Shown here: piece after piece, positions 1-9,471 of the stretch
How positions within the stretch are numbered: position 1 is the stretch's first letter
Layout: every line of letters starts with the position of its first letter
Source: JAJDZL01 sp965220665
GTDB lineage: Bacteria; Pseudomonadota; Gammaproteobacteria; Arenicellales; JAJDZL01
Direction of reading: 5' to 3'
Length of the DNA stretch: 64,000 bases
Assembly: GCA_965220665.1 (NCBI GenBank)
Contig: CBDCQQ010000004.1
Coordinates: 620,001-684,000 of the forward strand
Position numbers and translations under genes: made by a program
Notes under the pieces: generated by a model
Told to the model about the DNA's origin: nothing
The model's input: only the letters and a program-made list of their open reading frames with translations
Databases searched by the model: none

Positions 1-79
1 AAGCATCTGTTTAGTTGAGGGGATCGGTCATTCCGGTGTTAGCTAATTCGAATTTATAACTGTTTAGAGGAGATATGAA

Positions 80-1672
80 ATGAAGTCGAAAAATAAACTT
101 ATTTTTGATCTGGCAAATCGAAATGTATCTCGGCGCAAGTTCATGAAAGCGTCAGGTGCATTGGGTGTTGCCAGTGCAACGCCTGGATTACTGATAGGGT
201 CTTCAGCTCAAGCTGCAACACCTTCCAGAGGCGGACATCTGCGTGTTGCGACCGTACAAGGTTCGTCAACCGATGACCTGGACCCAATCAAGCTGACCAG
301 CGGACACACAAACTTCCTGTTCTCTACAATGCACAATGCGTTGACTGAAGTCGCACCTGATGGACAGTTAATACCCCTGGTAGCGGAGTCCTTTGAAACC
401 GGAGCTGATTCTTCTGAATGGATCTTCAAACTGCGTCAGGACGTGACCTTTCACAATGGTAAAACTGTCACCGCAGATGATGTTGTAGTTTCACTCAGCC
501 GTCACTGGGGTGAAGATTCCGCCTCGTCGCTCAAGTCTGTCATGAAAACTGTCGATTCGGTTACCAAAGACGGCGACCGAGTTGTGAAATTCAAGTTGAA
601 GTCAGCTAGCGTCGACTTTCCAGTCATTCTGAGCGCGAGCGTTCTGTCCATTCTGCCAACAAAGGATGGTGCAATCGAATCGTTTGATGTCGGTTGTGGT
701 GCCTATAAGCTAGTCGGTTTCGAACCCGGTCAGTATTCAAGGTTTGAGCGCAATCCGAATGATTTCAGATCGGATCGCGGATGGGCAGACACAGCAGAGA
801 TTTTGACCATCGCTGACTCCACTGCTCGACAGAATGCATTGATTACCGACGCTGTTGATGTAATTGGTGATGTCGACGCAACTACTGCAGGTCTGCTCAG
901 CAGAGGTGATGATATTAAGATTCTGGATATCGCAAGTACTCAGCATTACACCTTCCCAATGCGAACCGATCTCGCACCATTTGACAACAATGATGTGCGA
1001 ATGGCGCTGAAACTGTCCATTGACCGGGAAGCTGTACTTGACACAATTTTGAGTGGCTACGGCAGTCTCGGAAATGACCATCCAATTTCACCAGCGAATC
1101 GCTACCATAATAACGAACTTGAGCAGAGGGTCTATGATCCCGAAAAGGCAAAATGGCATCTCAATCAAGCAGGTATGAGTAATCTCAAAGTGGAATTGAG
1201 TGTCTCGGACAGCCTCTATGCCGGTTGTGTCGATACCGCCGTTCTATTCAGCGAGCATGCCAAGGCTTCTGGAATCGAACTCATTCCAAAGCAGGTTCCA
1301 GATGATGGTTACTGGAGTGATGTCTGGCTCAAGCACCCGTGGTGCGCTAGCTACTGGAGCGGGCGGCCGACTGAAGACTGGATGTTCACCCAGGGTTATT
1401 CAGCCGAGTCGAATTGGAATGAGAGTTACTGGCAGAACGAACGTTTCAACCAGCTTCTGGTTGCAGCAAGGGCTGAAGTGGATGAAGACAAACGTCGAGA
1501 AATGTACTGGGAAATGCAAGCCATCACTCGAGACGATTGCGGATCTGTCATTCACGCCTTTGCCAATCACATTTCAGCACACACAGCCAAAGTAGGCGTG
1601 CCTGAACAGGTCGCCGGTAACTGGGAGTTTGACGGCTACAAGCTGATTGAACGTTGGTGGCTTAAAGGCTGA
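80..1672 (+). CDS. Tat-exported family-5 ABC transporter substrate-binding protein (copy 1)
   Basis: This 530-residue protein should bind a solute in the periplasm and hand it to the permeases encoded at 5.2-7.0 kb. The N-terminus carries a twin-arginine signal (SRRKFMKASG, about residues 17-26) and an alanine-rich stretch ending near AQA. The rest has the SBP_bac_5 (DppA/OppA/NikA) layout, including the WIFKLRQDVTFHNGK-type block typical of the family. The start is well supported: AGAGGAG lies at 66-72, seven bases before the ATG. A close paralogue of identical length follows at 2010. The real ligand is unknown; family 5 covers peptides, nickel, opines and other amines. The neighbouring MttB-family and dimethylglycine dehydrogenase-like genes suggest a methylated amine or betaine, which is inference. 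Confidence 0.9.
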   Translation: MKSKNKLIFDLANRNVSRRKFMKASGALGVASATPGLLIGSSAQAATPSRGGHLRVATVQGSSTDDLDPIKLTSGHTNFLFSTMHNALTEVAPDGQLIPLVAESFETGADSSEWIFKLRQDVTFHNGKTVTADDVVVSLSRHWGEDSASSLKSVMKTVDSVTKDGDRVVKFKLKSASVDFPVILSASVLSILPTKDGAIESFDVGCGAYKLVGFEPGQYSRFERNPNDFRSDRGWADTAEILTIADSTARQNALITDAVDVIGDVDATTAGLLSRGDDIKILDIASTQHYTFPMRTDLAPFDNNDVRMALKLSIDREAVLDTILSGYGSLGNDHPISPANRYHNNELEQRVYDPEKAKWHLNQAGMSNLKVELSVSDSLYAGCVDTAVLFSEHAKASGIELIPKQVPDDGYWSDVWLKHPWCASYWSGRPTEDWMFTQGYSAESNWNESYWQNERFNQLLVAARAEVDEDKRREMYWEMQAITRDDCGSVIHAFANHISAHTAKVGVPEQVAGNWEFDGYKLIERWWLKG

Positions 1673-1705
1673 TGTGACACGCTTTGCCTGTTCAACTATT
1701 TTCAA

Positions 1706-1740
1706 AACCGGCGCACGAAAATTGCGCCGGTTTTTTTATT
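1706..1740 (+). terminator. Rho-independent terminator after binding protein 1
   Basis: A perfect 10-bp stem (AACCGGCGCA at 1706-1715 with TGCGCCGGTT at 1723-1732) has a 7-nt loop and is followed by a T run. It closes the first binding-protein gene, so the second copy is probably expressed from its own promoter or by read-through. Confidence 0.85.
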
Positions 1741-2009
1741 TTGCATACATGTAAAAACTAATTACATGGATTCTTCAACATCTAAATTATTTGCAAAACC
1801 GATTTGAATTGAAGAGCTAGCTTAGTGAGCGGACAAGAAACAGATATGTGTAGTCAATCCAAATTTGATTGAGGAACTGAAGATTTGGTTTAGAATTTAG
1901 ACACGGTCATGTAAATTTTCCTTGGACTAATGAAGTAACAAGGCATTAATTTTTAATTTGACCGGCCAATTAGTCGGTAAAACAACAATCAATATTTTGT
2001 GGAGAAAAT
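1741..2009 (+). promoter_or_regulatory. Intergenic region with small inverted repeat, likely promoter for binding protein 2
   Basis: This AT-rich stretch has no gene. It holds an inverted repeat CATGTAA (1748-1754) and TTACATG (1762-1768) with a 7-nt spacer, just past the terminator. Because the terminator precedes it and a paralogous gene follows, a promoter for the second binding protein is expected here. No specific regulator could be assigned. Confidence 0.35.
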
Positions 2010-3602
2010 ATGGGTATTATCAACAAAACCTTGCGTGATTTTTCTAACCAGAAAGTATCGCGACGTAAATTTATGCAGGCAGGTGGTGCTTTGGGTATTG
2101 CCAGTGCCGCACCAGGATTGCTGGCGAGTTCGGCCGCCTATGCTGCAATGCCTGTCAAGGGTGGTCATTTGAGCATTGCAATGCCACATGGCTCATCATC
2201 TGACTCGACGGACCCTATCAAACTTATTAGTGGTCACTCGATAATGATGTTTTACAGCATACATAACACGCTTACCGAAGTGACACCAAATGGCCAATTG
2301 GTTCCTTTGCTGGCTGAATCCTATGAGCCGGGTGCTGACCCGACAGAGTGGATCTTCAAATTGCGATCAGGTGTCACCTTCCATAACGGTAAATCTGTCA
2401 CTTCAGACGACGTAATCACTTCAATTAATCGCCATCGCGGTGATGATTCGGCATCTTCGATGAAATCATTCATTGAAAACGTCGATTCAATCACAAAAGA
2501 CGGCGATCTGGTAGTGAAGTTCAAGCTGAAAGAAGGCAATGTGGACTTCCCTGTCATATTGAGCGATTCGGTGCTTTCTATTCTGCCTTCCAAAGATGGA
2601 GCGATTGAAGCATTCGATGTAGGTTGTGGAGTCTACCGTTTGGTCGAATTTCAGCCAGGTCAATACTCAAAATACGAACGCTATGCGGATCACTATAAGA
2701 CAGACCGCGGTTTTCTGGAAACAGCCGAACTGTTGACGATTGCTGATGCCACAGCTAGACAGAATGCCCTGATTACAGGTGAAATTGATGTTGTTGGCGA
2801 CGTAGACCGTGCAACTGCAGAGAGGTTGGGTGCGAGCGCAGATATCGACATTCTCAATGTTCAGAGTCCAAAGCACTATACATTTCCGATGCGTACTGAC
2901 CTTCCACCGTTCGACAATAATCACGTACGAATGGCACTTAAGTTGTCTATCGATCGGGAAGCCGTACTAGAAACGATTTTGAGTGGATATGGTAGTCTCG
3001 GAAACGACCAGCCTATCTCACCAAATAACCGCTATTTCAACCATGAGCTTGAGCAAAGGGTGTATGATCCTGAGAAAGCCAAATGGCACCTCAAGCAGGC
3101 TGGGTTGGACAGTCTGGAAATCGAATTAAGTGCAGCTGACAACCTATACAAAGGTGCTACTGATACAGCAGTCCTTTATAGTGAGCACGCTAAGGCTTCC
3201 GGCATTAACATCATTCCAAATCAGGTTCCAGACGATGGCTATTGGAAAGATGTCTGGCTGCAGCATCCTTGGTGTGCTAGCTACTGGAGCGGGCGCCCGA
3301 CTGAAGACTGGATGTTCACCCAAGCATATTCAGGATCTTCCAACTGGAATGAAACCTACTGGAAGAATGAACGTTTTGATGAGTTGCTTGTTGCGGCAAA
3401 ATCTGAACTCGATGAAGACAAGCGTCGCCAGATGTACTGGGAGATGCAGGCTTTAGTACGGGATGATGGCGGCGCAGTGATCGCTTCGTTTGCAAATCAT
3501 GTTTCAGGCGTTTCGAGTAGAGCTGGAATTCCAGAAGTCGTTGCTGGTAACTGGAATTACGATGGTTACAAACTGATCGAACGTTGGTGGAACAAAGGTT
3601 GA
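2010..3602 (+). CDS. Tat-exported family-5 ABC transporter substrate-binding protein (copy 2)
   Basis: This is a second 530-residue periplasmic binding protein, colinear with the one at 80. The Tat signal is SRRKFMQAGGALG near residues 18-30. Long blocks are shared with copy 1, for example WCASYWSGRPTEDWMFTQ near residue 430, so the pair arose by tandem duplication. The start is supported by GGAG at 2001-2004. The two copies could widen ligand range while sharing one permease and ATPase set; only one set follows. Differences are spread along the protein, which suggests a duplication of some age. The ligand is unknown, with a methylated amine or betaine favoured by context only. Confidence 0.9.
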   Translation: MGIINKTLRDFSNQKVSRRKFMQAGGALGIASAAPGLLASSAAYAAMPVKGGHLSIAMPHGSSSDSTDPIKLISGHSIMMFYSIHNTLTEVTPNGQLVPLLAESYEPGADPTEWIFKLRSGVTFHNGKSVTSDDVITSINRHRGDDSASSMKSFIENVDSITKDGDLVVKFKLKEGNVDFPVILSDSVLSILPSKDGAIEAFDVGCGVYRLVEFQPGQYSKYERYADHYKTDRGFLETAELLTIADATARQNALITGEIDVVGDVDRATAERLGASADIDILNVQSPKHYTFPMRTDLPPFDNNHVRMALKLSIDREAVLETILSGYGSLGNDQPISPNNRYFNHELEQRVYDPEKAKWHLKQAGLDSLEIELSAADNLYKGATDTAVLYSEHAKASGINIIPNQVPDDGYWKDVWLQHPWCASYWSGRPTEDWMFTQAYSGSSNWNETYWKNERFDELLVAAKSELDEDKRRQMYWEMQALVRDDGGAVIASFANHVSGVSSRAGIPEVVAGNWNYDGYKLIERWWNKG

Positions 3603-3637
3603 TAGAAGTCTTGTTTTCTGTTTAACCCTGATTATTG

Positions 3638-3673
3638 AAATCGGCGAAATACGCGTTTCGCCGATTTTTTTCT
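3638..3673 (+). terminator. Terminator or attenuator directly before the mttB-like gene
   Basis: A 12-bp stem (AAATCGGCGAAA at 3638-3649 with TTTCGCCGATTT at 3656-3667) runs into a T tract that ends only a few bases before the ATG at 3675. It should end the binding-protein transcript and so reduce expression of the methyltransferase and transporter genes behind it. Confidence 0.85.
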
Positions 3674-3674
3674 A

Positions 3675-5114
3675 ATGACTAGACGTAGCTCCAAACGGTC
3701 AATTTCGCGAGAGCAAAAGGCGCAACGACAAGTCGATGCTCGGCGTCAGCACACCAAGCAGGTCCAAAATCTATCGCTGGTGTTGGCTGATTCAAAAGAC
3801 TCCAGCTTGATTCACGACGCTGTCAAGACCATACTCTGGAATGTTGGAGTCGTTGTCGAACATCGAGCCACCCGCAACAGTTTAATACGCGATCACGGAT
3901 GCATTGAAGGCGACAACGACTATATTCGCCTGCCGCCAGATTTGGTTGAAAAAGCGATTTCGACGGTGCCACCTAGAGTATTGCTTTACGACAGGGACGG
4001 CAGTGTTAAAGTTGATACCAGCAGTAAAGTGTCCAGTTACTGTCCCGGACATAACTGTGTACGCATTCTTGATTTCAGAACTGGCGAACTGAGGCCATGC
4101 AGTCTCGAAGACATCCGCGAAACCGCAAGGTTGTGTGAACAGCTTCCAAATATTGACATGGTCTGTTCACTGGGATATCCAAGTGAAATTCCGCCAGAAG
4201 ATGAAGTTGTCGAAACCACTAAGGCGATGTACGACTACTGCAGTAAACCCGCTGCGCTACTGGCACATGATGATGAAATTCAATTGCGGATGATGAGAGT
4301 GATCGCCGAACGAGTCGGTGGCTGGAATCAACTTGCAGACAAGCCGGTTTCCCTGGAATTGATGGGACCAATTTCTCCATTGAGACTTCCGGATGAACTG
4401 TGTGCAAGAATAATCAACTGCGCACGTTGGCGGGTGCCATTGGTGTGCTATCCTGCCACGTTCCCGGGCATGTCCAGCCCGATTTCTATGGCCGGCGCAA
4501 TTGCTCAATCATCTGCCGAAGCCATTTCCGGGATCATTATTCACCAACTGACCGAACCGGGCGCGCCAGTGATCAGCGGGTCGGCAGTCCTGCCTATGGA
4601 TATGAGGCAGGCGAACCTCGCTTATGGTTCACCTGAATATATGCTGACTGGCTTGGGTGCCAGTGATTACTTTCGTTCGATTGGAATTCCTTCCTGGATT
4701 GGGGCAGGCTGTTCAGATTCTCACCAGTTTGATGCACAGGCCGCGGCAGAAGCTGGTGCTAATCTGGCTATCGCCGCGATGGCAAAAACTCCTCTGGTAC
4801 ATAATCTGGGATTTCTGTCTGGCGGTCGTACAGGATCGCTGGAAATGTTGACATTGTGTGATGAATTGATTGGCTGGACCTCAAAAATGGTTCATGGCCT
4901 TGCAGTCGATGCAGAAACCTTAGCAGTTGAGGTCGTTCAACGTTCCGCACCGACGAATGAATTTCTGACTGACCCACACACTCAGGATCGCTTTCTTACA
5001 GAAAATTGGTATCCGAATCTGTGTGAACGATCTGATGCCGATGCCTGGCTGGAAGCAGGTGCTCAAGATATGCAGCAGAGAATTCGTCAGCGTATGGCTG
5101 AACTACTCGGCTAA
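3675..5114 (+). CDS. MttB (trimethylamine methyltransferase) family protein, non-pyrrolysine type
   Basis: This 479-residue protein belongs to the MttB superfamily (COG5598). Members with known activity move a methyl group from a quaternary amine, such as glycine betaine, to a corrinoid protein. The frame is continuous with no in-frame amber codon, so it is the non-pyrrolysine type. Recognisable blocks include SLELMGPISPLRLPDE and the Gly/Ala-rich barrel segments in the second half. The Arg/Ser-rich start MTRRSSKRS resembles MIRRQSRSS of the paralogue at 10591, which supports this start even though the ATG abuts a terminator and no Shine-Dalgarno is visible. No corrinoid-binding partner is encoded in the window. 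Substrate is unproven. Confidence 0.88.
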   Translation: MTRRSSKRSISREQKAQRQVDARRQHTKQVQNLSLVLADSKDSSLIHDAVKTILWNVGVVVEHRATRNSLIRDHGCIEGDNDYIRLPPDLVEKAISTVPPRVLLYDRDGSVKVDTSSKVSSYCPGHNCVRILDFRTGELRPCSLEDIRETARLCEQLPNIDMVCSLGYPSEIPPEDEVVETTKAMYDYCSKPAALLAHDDEIQLRMMRVIAERVGGWNQLADKPVSLELMGPISPLRLPDELCARIINCARWRVPLVCYPATFPGMSSPISMAGAIAQSSAEAISGIIIHQLTEPGAPVISGSAVLPMDMRQANLAYGSPEYMLTGLGASDYFRSIGIPSWIGAGCSDSHQFDAQAAAEAGANLAIAAMAKTPLVHNLGFLSGGRTGSLEMLTLCDELIGWTSKMVHGLAVDAETLAVEVVQRSAPTNEFLTDPHTQDRFLTENWYPNLCERSDADAWLEAGAQDMQQRIRQRMAELLG

Positions 5115-5205
5115 AATCAAATCCATTCGACCCCGAATAAACTCTTGCAATTAATGTTGGAGTAATTTCTTAACCAGACAACTGTACTTGGCTCACATTA
5201 TAAAA

Positions 5206-6144
5206 ATGCTGGCACAGCGAATCCTATTGGGTTTGCTTACCCTGTTTGCCATTTCGCTGATTATTTTTCTGGCGGTATCAATGCTGCCTGGTGATGCAGC
5301 GGAAGCGATTCTCGGTCAGGCAGCCACACCAGAGACGGTAGCAGCCTTAAGAAAACAGTTAGGGCTGGACTTACCACCACATATTCGATACCTGGATTGG
5401 CTTGGCGGTATTCTGCAGGGAGACTTTGGTACTTCAATCGGAAATGGCCGAGAAATTAACGAGGTGCTTGGAACGAGGGTCTATAACACAATTTTTCTGG
5501 CCTTGTTTGCAGCCAGCATTGCAGTACCCCTCGCATTATTTTGTGGCATTCTCGCGGCTCTTTACCGAAACAGCCTCTATGACCGAACGGTCAATGTCGT
5601 GACACTTTCCTCAATCTCGACACCCGAATTTTTTGTCGCCTACATCCTGCTGCTTCTGATCTCTGTGAAAGCCGGCTGGCTGCCTAGTCTATCCAACGTC
5701 AGACTAGACACCACATTTGCAGAACACCTCGAAAAAACTCTGTTGCCTGCACTTGTGCTCACGCTGGTTTCTATGGCTCATATGATGCGTATGACCCGGG
5801 CAGCGATTATTAACCTGCTGGCCAATGACTACATAGAAATGGCTGCACTCAAGGGAATGAAAAGGTTTCGAATCATTGTTCACCACGCATTGCCCAATGC
5901 TTGGGCGCCCATCGTAAATGTGGTAGTAATCAATCTCGCTTACCTGATTGTTGGCGTTATTGTGGTAGAAGTCGTTTTTGTGTATCCCGGACTTGGCCAG
6001 TATCTGGTGGATGCGGTGCAACGTCGTGACATGCCAGTGGTGCAGGCCTGCTGTCTGATATTCGCAGCGACTTATGTGATTCTCAACCTAGTCGCTGACA
6101 TTCTGTCGATATTGACAAATCCTCGGCTGTTACATCCCAAATAG
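5206..6144 (+). CDS. Dipeptide-type ABC transporter permease (DppB-like)
   Basis: This inner-membrane permease (BPD_transp_1 fold) has about six membrane segments, the first near residues 5-28. The cytoplasmic EAA-type loop reads YIEMAALKGMKRFRIIVHHALPN, shown here as the motif around residues 205-225. It would pair with the DppC-like protein encoded next. ATG at 5206 is preferred because MLAQRILLGLLTLF lines up with the start of the second DppB-like protein at 29457; an in-frame TTG at 5188 is the alternative. Neither has a strong ribosome site. It lies 91 bases after the mttB-like gene on the same strand, so co-transcription is likely. Confidence 0.9.
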   Translation: MLAQRILLGLLTLFAISLIIFLAVSMLPGDAAEAILGQAATPETVAALRKQLGLDLPPHIRYLDWLGGILQGDFGTSIGNGREINEVLGTRVYNTIFLALFAASIAVPLALFCGILAALYRNSLYDRTVNVVTLSSISTPEFFVAYILLLLISVKAGWLPSLSNVRLDTTFAEHLEKTLLPALVLTLVSMAHMMRMTRAAIINLLANDYIEMAALKGMKRFRIIVHHALPNAWAPIVNVVVINLAYLIVGVIVVEVVFVYPGLGQYLVDAVQRRDMPVVQACCLIFAATYVILNLVADILSILTNPRLLHPK

Positions 6145-6156
6145 GAAGGGTCTGGT

Positions 6157-7029
6157 TTGAACATACAAATTCAGAAAACTTCCTTTGGCGCACATTTGAC
6201 TCGCGCTCTTCTTGAAGTTTACGATGCACCGTTGAGCGCTAAATTTGGACTGCTGGTGATTGCAATCTATGTCTTTGTTGCGCTATTTGCGCCTTGGGTT
6301 GCTCCTTTTGGAGAATCTGAGATTGTTGGTAGAAAGTTCCAACCGTGGGATGACCAATTCCTACTCGGAACGGATCATCTGGGTCGGGATATGCTGACCC
6401 GAATTGTGTATGGTGCGCGAAATACCGTCGGTATTGCCTTGCTAACCACTTTCCTTGCTTTCATACTCGGAGGAGTGCTGGGAATACTGGCGGCTGTGCT
6501 TGGTGGATGGCTGGATCAGTTATTCAGCCGTATCGTTGACGTGTTCATGGCGATTCCTGCACTTATTTTTGCCATGATGCTTCTTTCCATTTTCGGCACC
6601 TCAATCATCAACCTAATTATCATCATGAGTGTCATTGACGCGACCCGAATATTTCGAATAGCGAGAGCCGTGAGTCTGAACGTCGTCGTAATGGATTACA
6701 TCGAAGCAGCGAGACTGCGCGGAGAGAAGCTGACCTGGCTGACAATATCAGAAATACTGCCAAATATTTCCGCACCGCTTGCGGCAGAATTCGGACTTCG
6801 TTTTTGCTTTGTCTTCCTGACCATCAGCGCTTTGAGTTTTCTCGGTATCGGCATTCAACCTCCAATTGCCGACTGGGGATCAATGGTTCGACAGACTGCG
6901 GTTCTAATTACGTTTGATGACTATACCCCACTCATTCCCGCAGCGGCTATTGCACTACTGACGGTCGCCGTCAACTTTGTGATTGACTGGTTCTTACACA
7001 AAACTTCAGGTCTGAAAGATGAAGTCTAA
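6157..7029 (+). CDS. Dipeptide-type ABC transporter permease (DppC-like)
   Basis: This is the second permease of the importer, 290 residues. A membrane anchor lies near residues 28-52, followed by a periplasmic loop containing LLGTDHLGRDMLTRI, a DppC/OppC hallmark, then the conserved transport domain with an EAA loop (YIEAARLRGEKLTWLTI). The start is TTG at 6157 with AGGAAGGG about 8 bases upstream. The gene begins 12 bases after the DppB-like stop and overlaps the ATPase gene by 11 bases, which shows a tight operon. Confidence 0.9.
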   Translation: MNIQIQKTSFGAHLTRALLEVYDAPLSAKFGLLVIAIYVFVALFAPWVAPFGESEIVGRKFQPWDDQFLLGTDHLGRDMLTRIVYGARNTVGIALLTTFLAFILGGVLGILAAVLGGWLDQLFSRIVDVFMAIPALIFAMMLLSIFGTSIINLIIIMSVIDATRIFRIARAVSLNVVVMDYIEAARLRGEKLTWLTISEILPNISAPLAAEFGLRFCFVFLTISALSFLGIGIQPPIADWGSMVRQTAVLITFDDYTPLIPAAAIALLTVAVNFVIDWFLHKTSGLKDEV

Positions 7030-8677
7030 TTCAGCTGAGTATCTGCTGGAAATGAAGAATGTGATGATTGAAGGTTTCAGCGACCGACGCTGGCATGATA
7101 TCGTCAATGGAATTGATCTGAAATTGAAGCGTGGTGAAATTCTAGGATTGATTGGTGAATCTGGTGCCGGTAAATCCACCATAGGAATTGCTGCCATGGG
7201 ATACTGCAAAGCAGGATGCAGATTTAAACCCGGTAGCAGTGTTGTATTTGACGGCTTGGAACTGACCTCCGCGTCGGAAGAAGAGAAACGACGTTTGCGC
7301 GGTGCTCGAATCGCGTATGTTGCACAAAGCGCTGCCGCCGCATTTAATCCCGCGCATAAAATAATTGATCAGTTTAGTGAGTCCGTTGTCCAGCACGGTG
7401 TTGGCAGCCGCGATGAGGCCTATGCAGATGCAAAGGATCTTTACTCAAAAATCAAAATGCCGGAACCCGATACGATTGGATTCAGGTACCCGCATCAGGT
7501 TTCTGGAGGACAATTACAGCGAGCGATGACTGCGATGGCACTGTCCTGTCGTCCGGACCTGATAATTTTTGATGAGCCCACCACAGCACTCGACGTAACC
7601 ACTCAAATTGAAGTACTGGCCACAATTCGGGATATTGTTGAACTATTCAATACCGCGGCAATCTACATCTCCCACGACTTGGCAGTTGTTGCGCAAATGG
7701 CTGACAATATTATTGTTTTGCGCTATGGGGATCTCGTCGAAGAAGCTGAAACGCGTAGGATGCTGGATCACCCCAAAGAGGACTATACAAAGTCTCTGTG
7801 GGCAGTCAGAACCTTTAAAAAGACTACTGTCGCAGGGAAAAGAAACTCTGAACCTATCGTCAAAGTAAGCCACATCACTGCACAGTACCCCAAAACAAAG
7901 GAGCCTGTATTATTCGATGTAGATTTTGAGGTACACCCACGAGAAACAGTAGCCATTGTGGGAGAATCGGGTAGTGGTAAAAGTACCGCGGCTCGTGTCA
8001 TAACCGGATTATTACCACCTCTTGAAGGCTCAATTATGCTTGATGGTGAAATGCTGCCCTCCGACTACCATGACCGTTCCAAAGAGCAGCTGAAATCTGC
8101 TCAAATGATTTACCAGATGGCAGACACGGCTATCAATCCGAGACACAAAATTCGAAAAATTGTCGGGCGACCATTGAGCTTCTATTTGGCTATGGAGGGA
8201 GACGAAAAACAGCGTCGGCTCAATGAACTGATGGACATGATTGAAATGGACCCGAAGCTCTATCTGGACCGATATCCATCCGAACTATCTGGTGGGCAGA
8301 AGCAAAGAATCTGTATTGCCAGAGCTTTGGCAGCTGACCCTAAGTTCATAATTTGTGATGAAATCACCTCCGCATTGGATCAACTTGTAGCCGAAGGAAT
8401 ACTTCGACTGCTTGACCGACTGCAACAGGAACTCAACCTTGCATACATGTTCATCACCCATGACCTTGCAACCGTTCGCGCGATCGCCGACCGAGTAATC
8501 GTCATGCTTCAGGGACGCATTGTTGAACAGGGTGAAAAGGAGTTGGTCCTCCAACCGCCTCACCATGAATATACGGAACTTCTGCTATCATCAGTCCCCG
8601 AAATGAACCCGGACTGGATGGACCGCATCATGGCCGAACGAGCAAGTGGAAAAGGAATGCAATCAGCAGGCAACTGA
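7019..8677 (+). CDS. Fused double ABC ATPase (DppD-DppF type)
   Basis: This 552-residue cytoplasmic protein carries both nucleotide-binding domains of the importer. Domain 1 has Walker A GESGAGKS at residues 46-53, signature VSGGQLQR near 165 and Walker B LIIFDEPT near 182. Domain 2 has Walker A GESGSGKS near 318, signature LSGGQKQR near 421 and Walker B FIICDEITSALD. In the second Walker B the usual P of DEPT is I (DEIT); the second domain of the ATPase at 31353 has V there, so this is a shared family trait rather than damage. It overlaps the DppC-like gene and ends the plus-strand operon. Confidence 0.92.
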   Translation: MKSNSAEYLLEMKNVMIEGFSDRRWHDIVNGIDLKLKRGEILGLIGESGAGKSTIGIAAMGYCKAGCRFKPGSSVVFDGLELTSASEEEKRRLRGARIAYVAQSAAAAFNPAHKIIDQFSESVVQHGVGSRDEAYADAKDLYSKIKMPEPDTIGFRYPHQVSGGQLQRAMTAMALSCRPDLIIFDEPTTALDVTTQIEVLATIRDIVELFNTAAIYISHDLAVVAQMADNIIVLRYGDLVEEAETRRMLDHPKEDYTKSLWAVRTFKKTTVAGKRNSEPIVKVSHITAQYPKTKEPVLFDVDFEVHPRETVAIVGESGSGKSTAARVITGLLPPLEGSIMLDGEMLPSDYHDRSKEQLKSAQMIYQMADTAINPRHKIRKIVGRPLSFYLAMEGDEKQRRLNELMDMIEMDPKLYLDRYPSELSGGQKQRICIARALAADPKFIICDEITSALDQLVAEGILRLLDRLQQELNLAYMFITHDLATVRAIADRVIVMLQGRIVEQGEKELVLQPPHHEYTELLLSSVPEMNPDWMDRIMAERASGKGMQSAGN

Positions 8678-8699
8678 GCTTTCAATAACAGTACACTGA

Positions 8700-9299
8700 C
8701 TATTTTTGTCTGTACTTCCCAACACGTTCTTCACCCAGATTAATGCCGAGTGCATTAATGAAACGTACCCAGTAAGCAAAACAGGCAGTCGCCTGAACAG
8801 CTTCAAGAATTTCAGTATCTGATACACCGGCCTGTCGAAGGGTATCGATATCATCTTCTGTCATGTTTTCTGGTGTGCGGGTAAGCTTAGCCCCGAATTT
8901 GAGCAGACAAGCATCCTTGGTATCAAAAAGCGAATTACCGTCAAAATTGTCTTCTCTAACAGCCTGAAGCATCTTCTCGCCAAGGTCTTCATCGCCTAGT
9001 AAGTGCTTAAAGTTTGCACCATGATGGGTGAATGCATAGCGACAGTCGGCGATTATCGCGACCTGAGTTGCCAGCAATTCCAGAAACCATGGAGAAGATT
9101 GATTTGTTTCGTTGTGTAAGACATCCCGATAGTGCTGATCGGCCGCCATAAGTGGTTTGGGTTGCAAGGAAAATGCAAGGTAGAGGTTATGAATTTTGTT
9201 GTGAACAGAACTCAGTTGACTGTACATTTCCTTCAATTCGAGGCTGGCATTTTCGTAATCGATGGTATCAATCCAACAAGGTGGCTGACCCGTAGGCAT
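8700..9299 (-). CDS. AhpD-like (carboxymuconolactone decarboxylase fold) peroxidase-related protein
   Basis: This is a 199-residue all-helical CMD/AhpD-fold protein resembling the 'uncharacterised peroxidase-related' group. In AhpD-type enzymes a CxxCxxxH motif does the chemistry. Here the motif reads DCRYAFTHHG with Cys86, Ala89, His92 and His93, so the second cysteine is missing. The start is supported by GGAGG upstream of the ATG at 9299. It lies tail-to-tail with the ABC ATPase gene, only 22 bases away, and is the last gene of a leftward group that includes the M29-like and MttB-like genes. A classical disulfide-relay role is doubtful. Confidence 0.75.
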   Translation of the reverse strand: MPTGQPPCWIDTIDYENASLELKEMYSQLSSVHNKIHNLYLAFSLQPKPLMAADQHYRDVLHNETNQSSPWFLELLATQVAIIADCRYAFTHHGANFKHLLGDEDLGEKMLQAVREDNFDGNSLFDTKDACLLKFGAKLTRTPENMTEDDIDTLRQAGVSDTEILEAVQATACFAYWVRFINALGINLGEERVGKYRQK

Positions 9300-9471
9300 G
9301 GCAATATCCTCCAGAGTGGGATGTTCTCAATATTGATCTGTGATCAATCGGTAATCGATGTCTGTTTAATCGTCAGATTGCCTGCATTTTGCTTTAGATG
9401 TCTGCAAAGCAGGTTATGCAAGTCATTGTTTATAAGAATAATCACATAGTAAATACATAAACAATTCGCTT

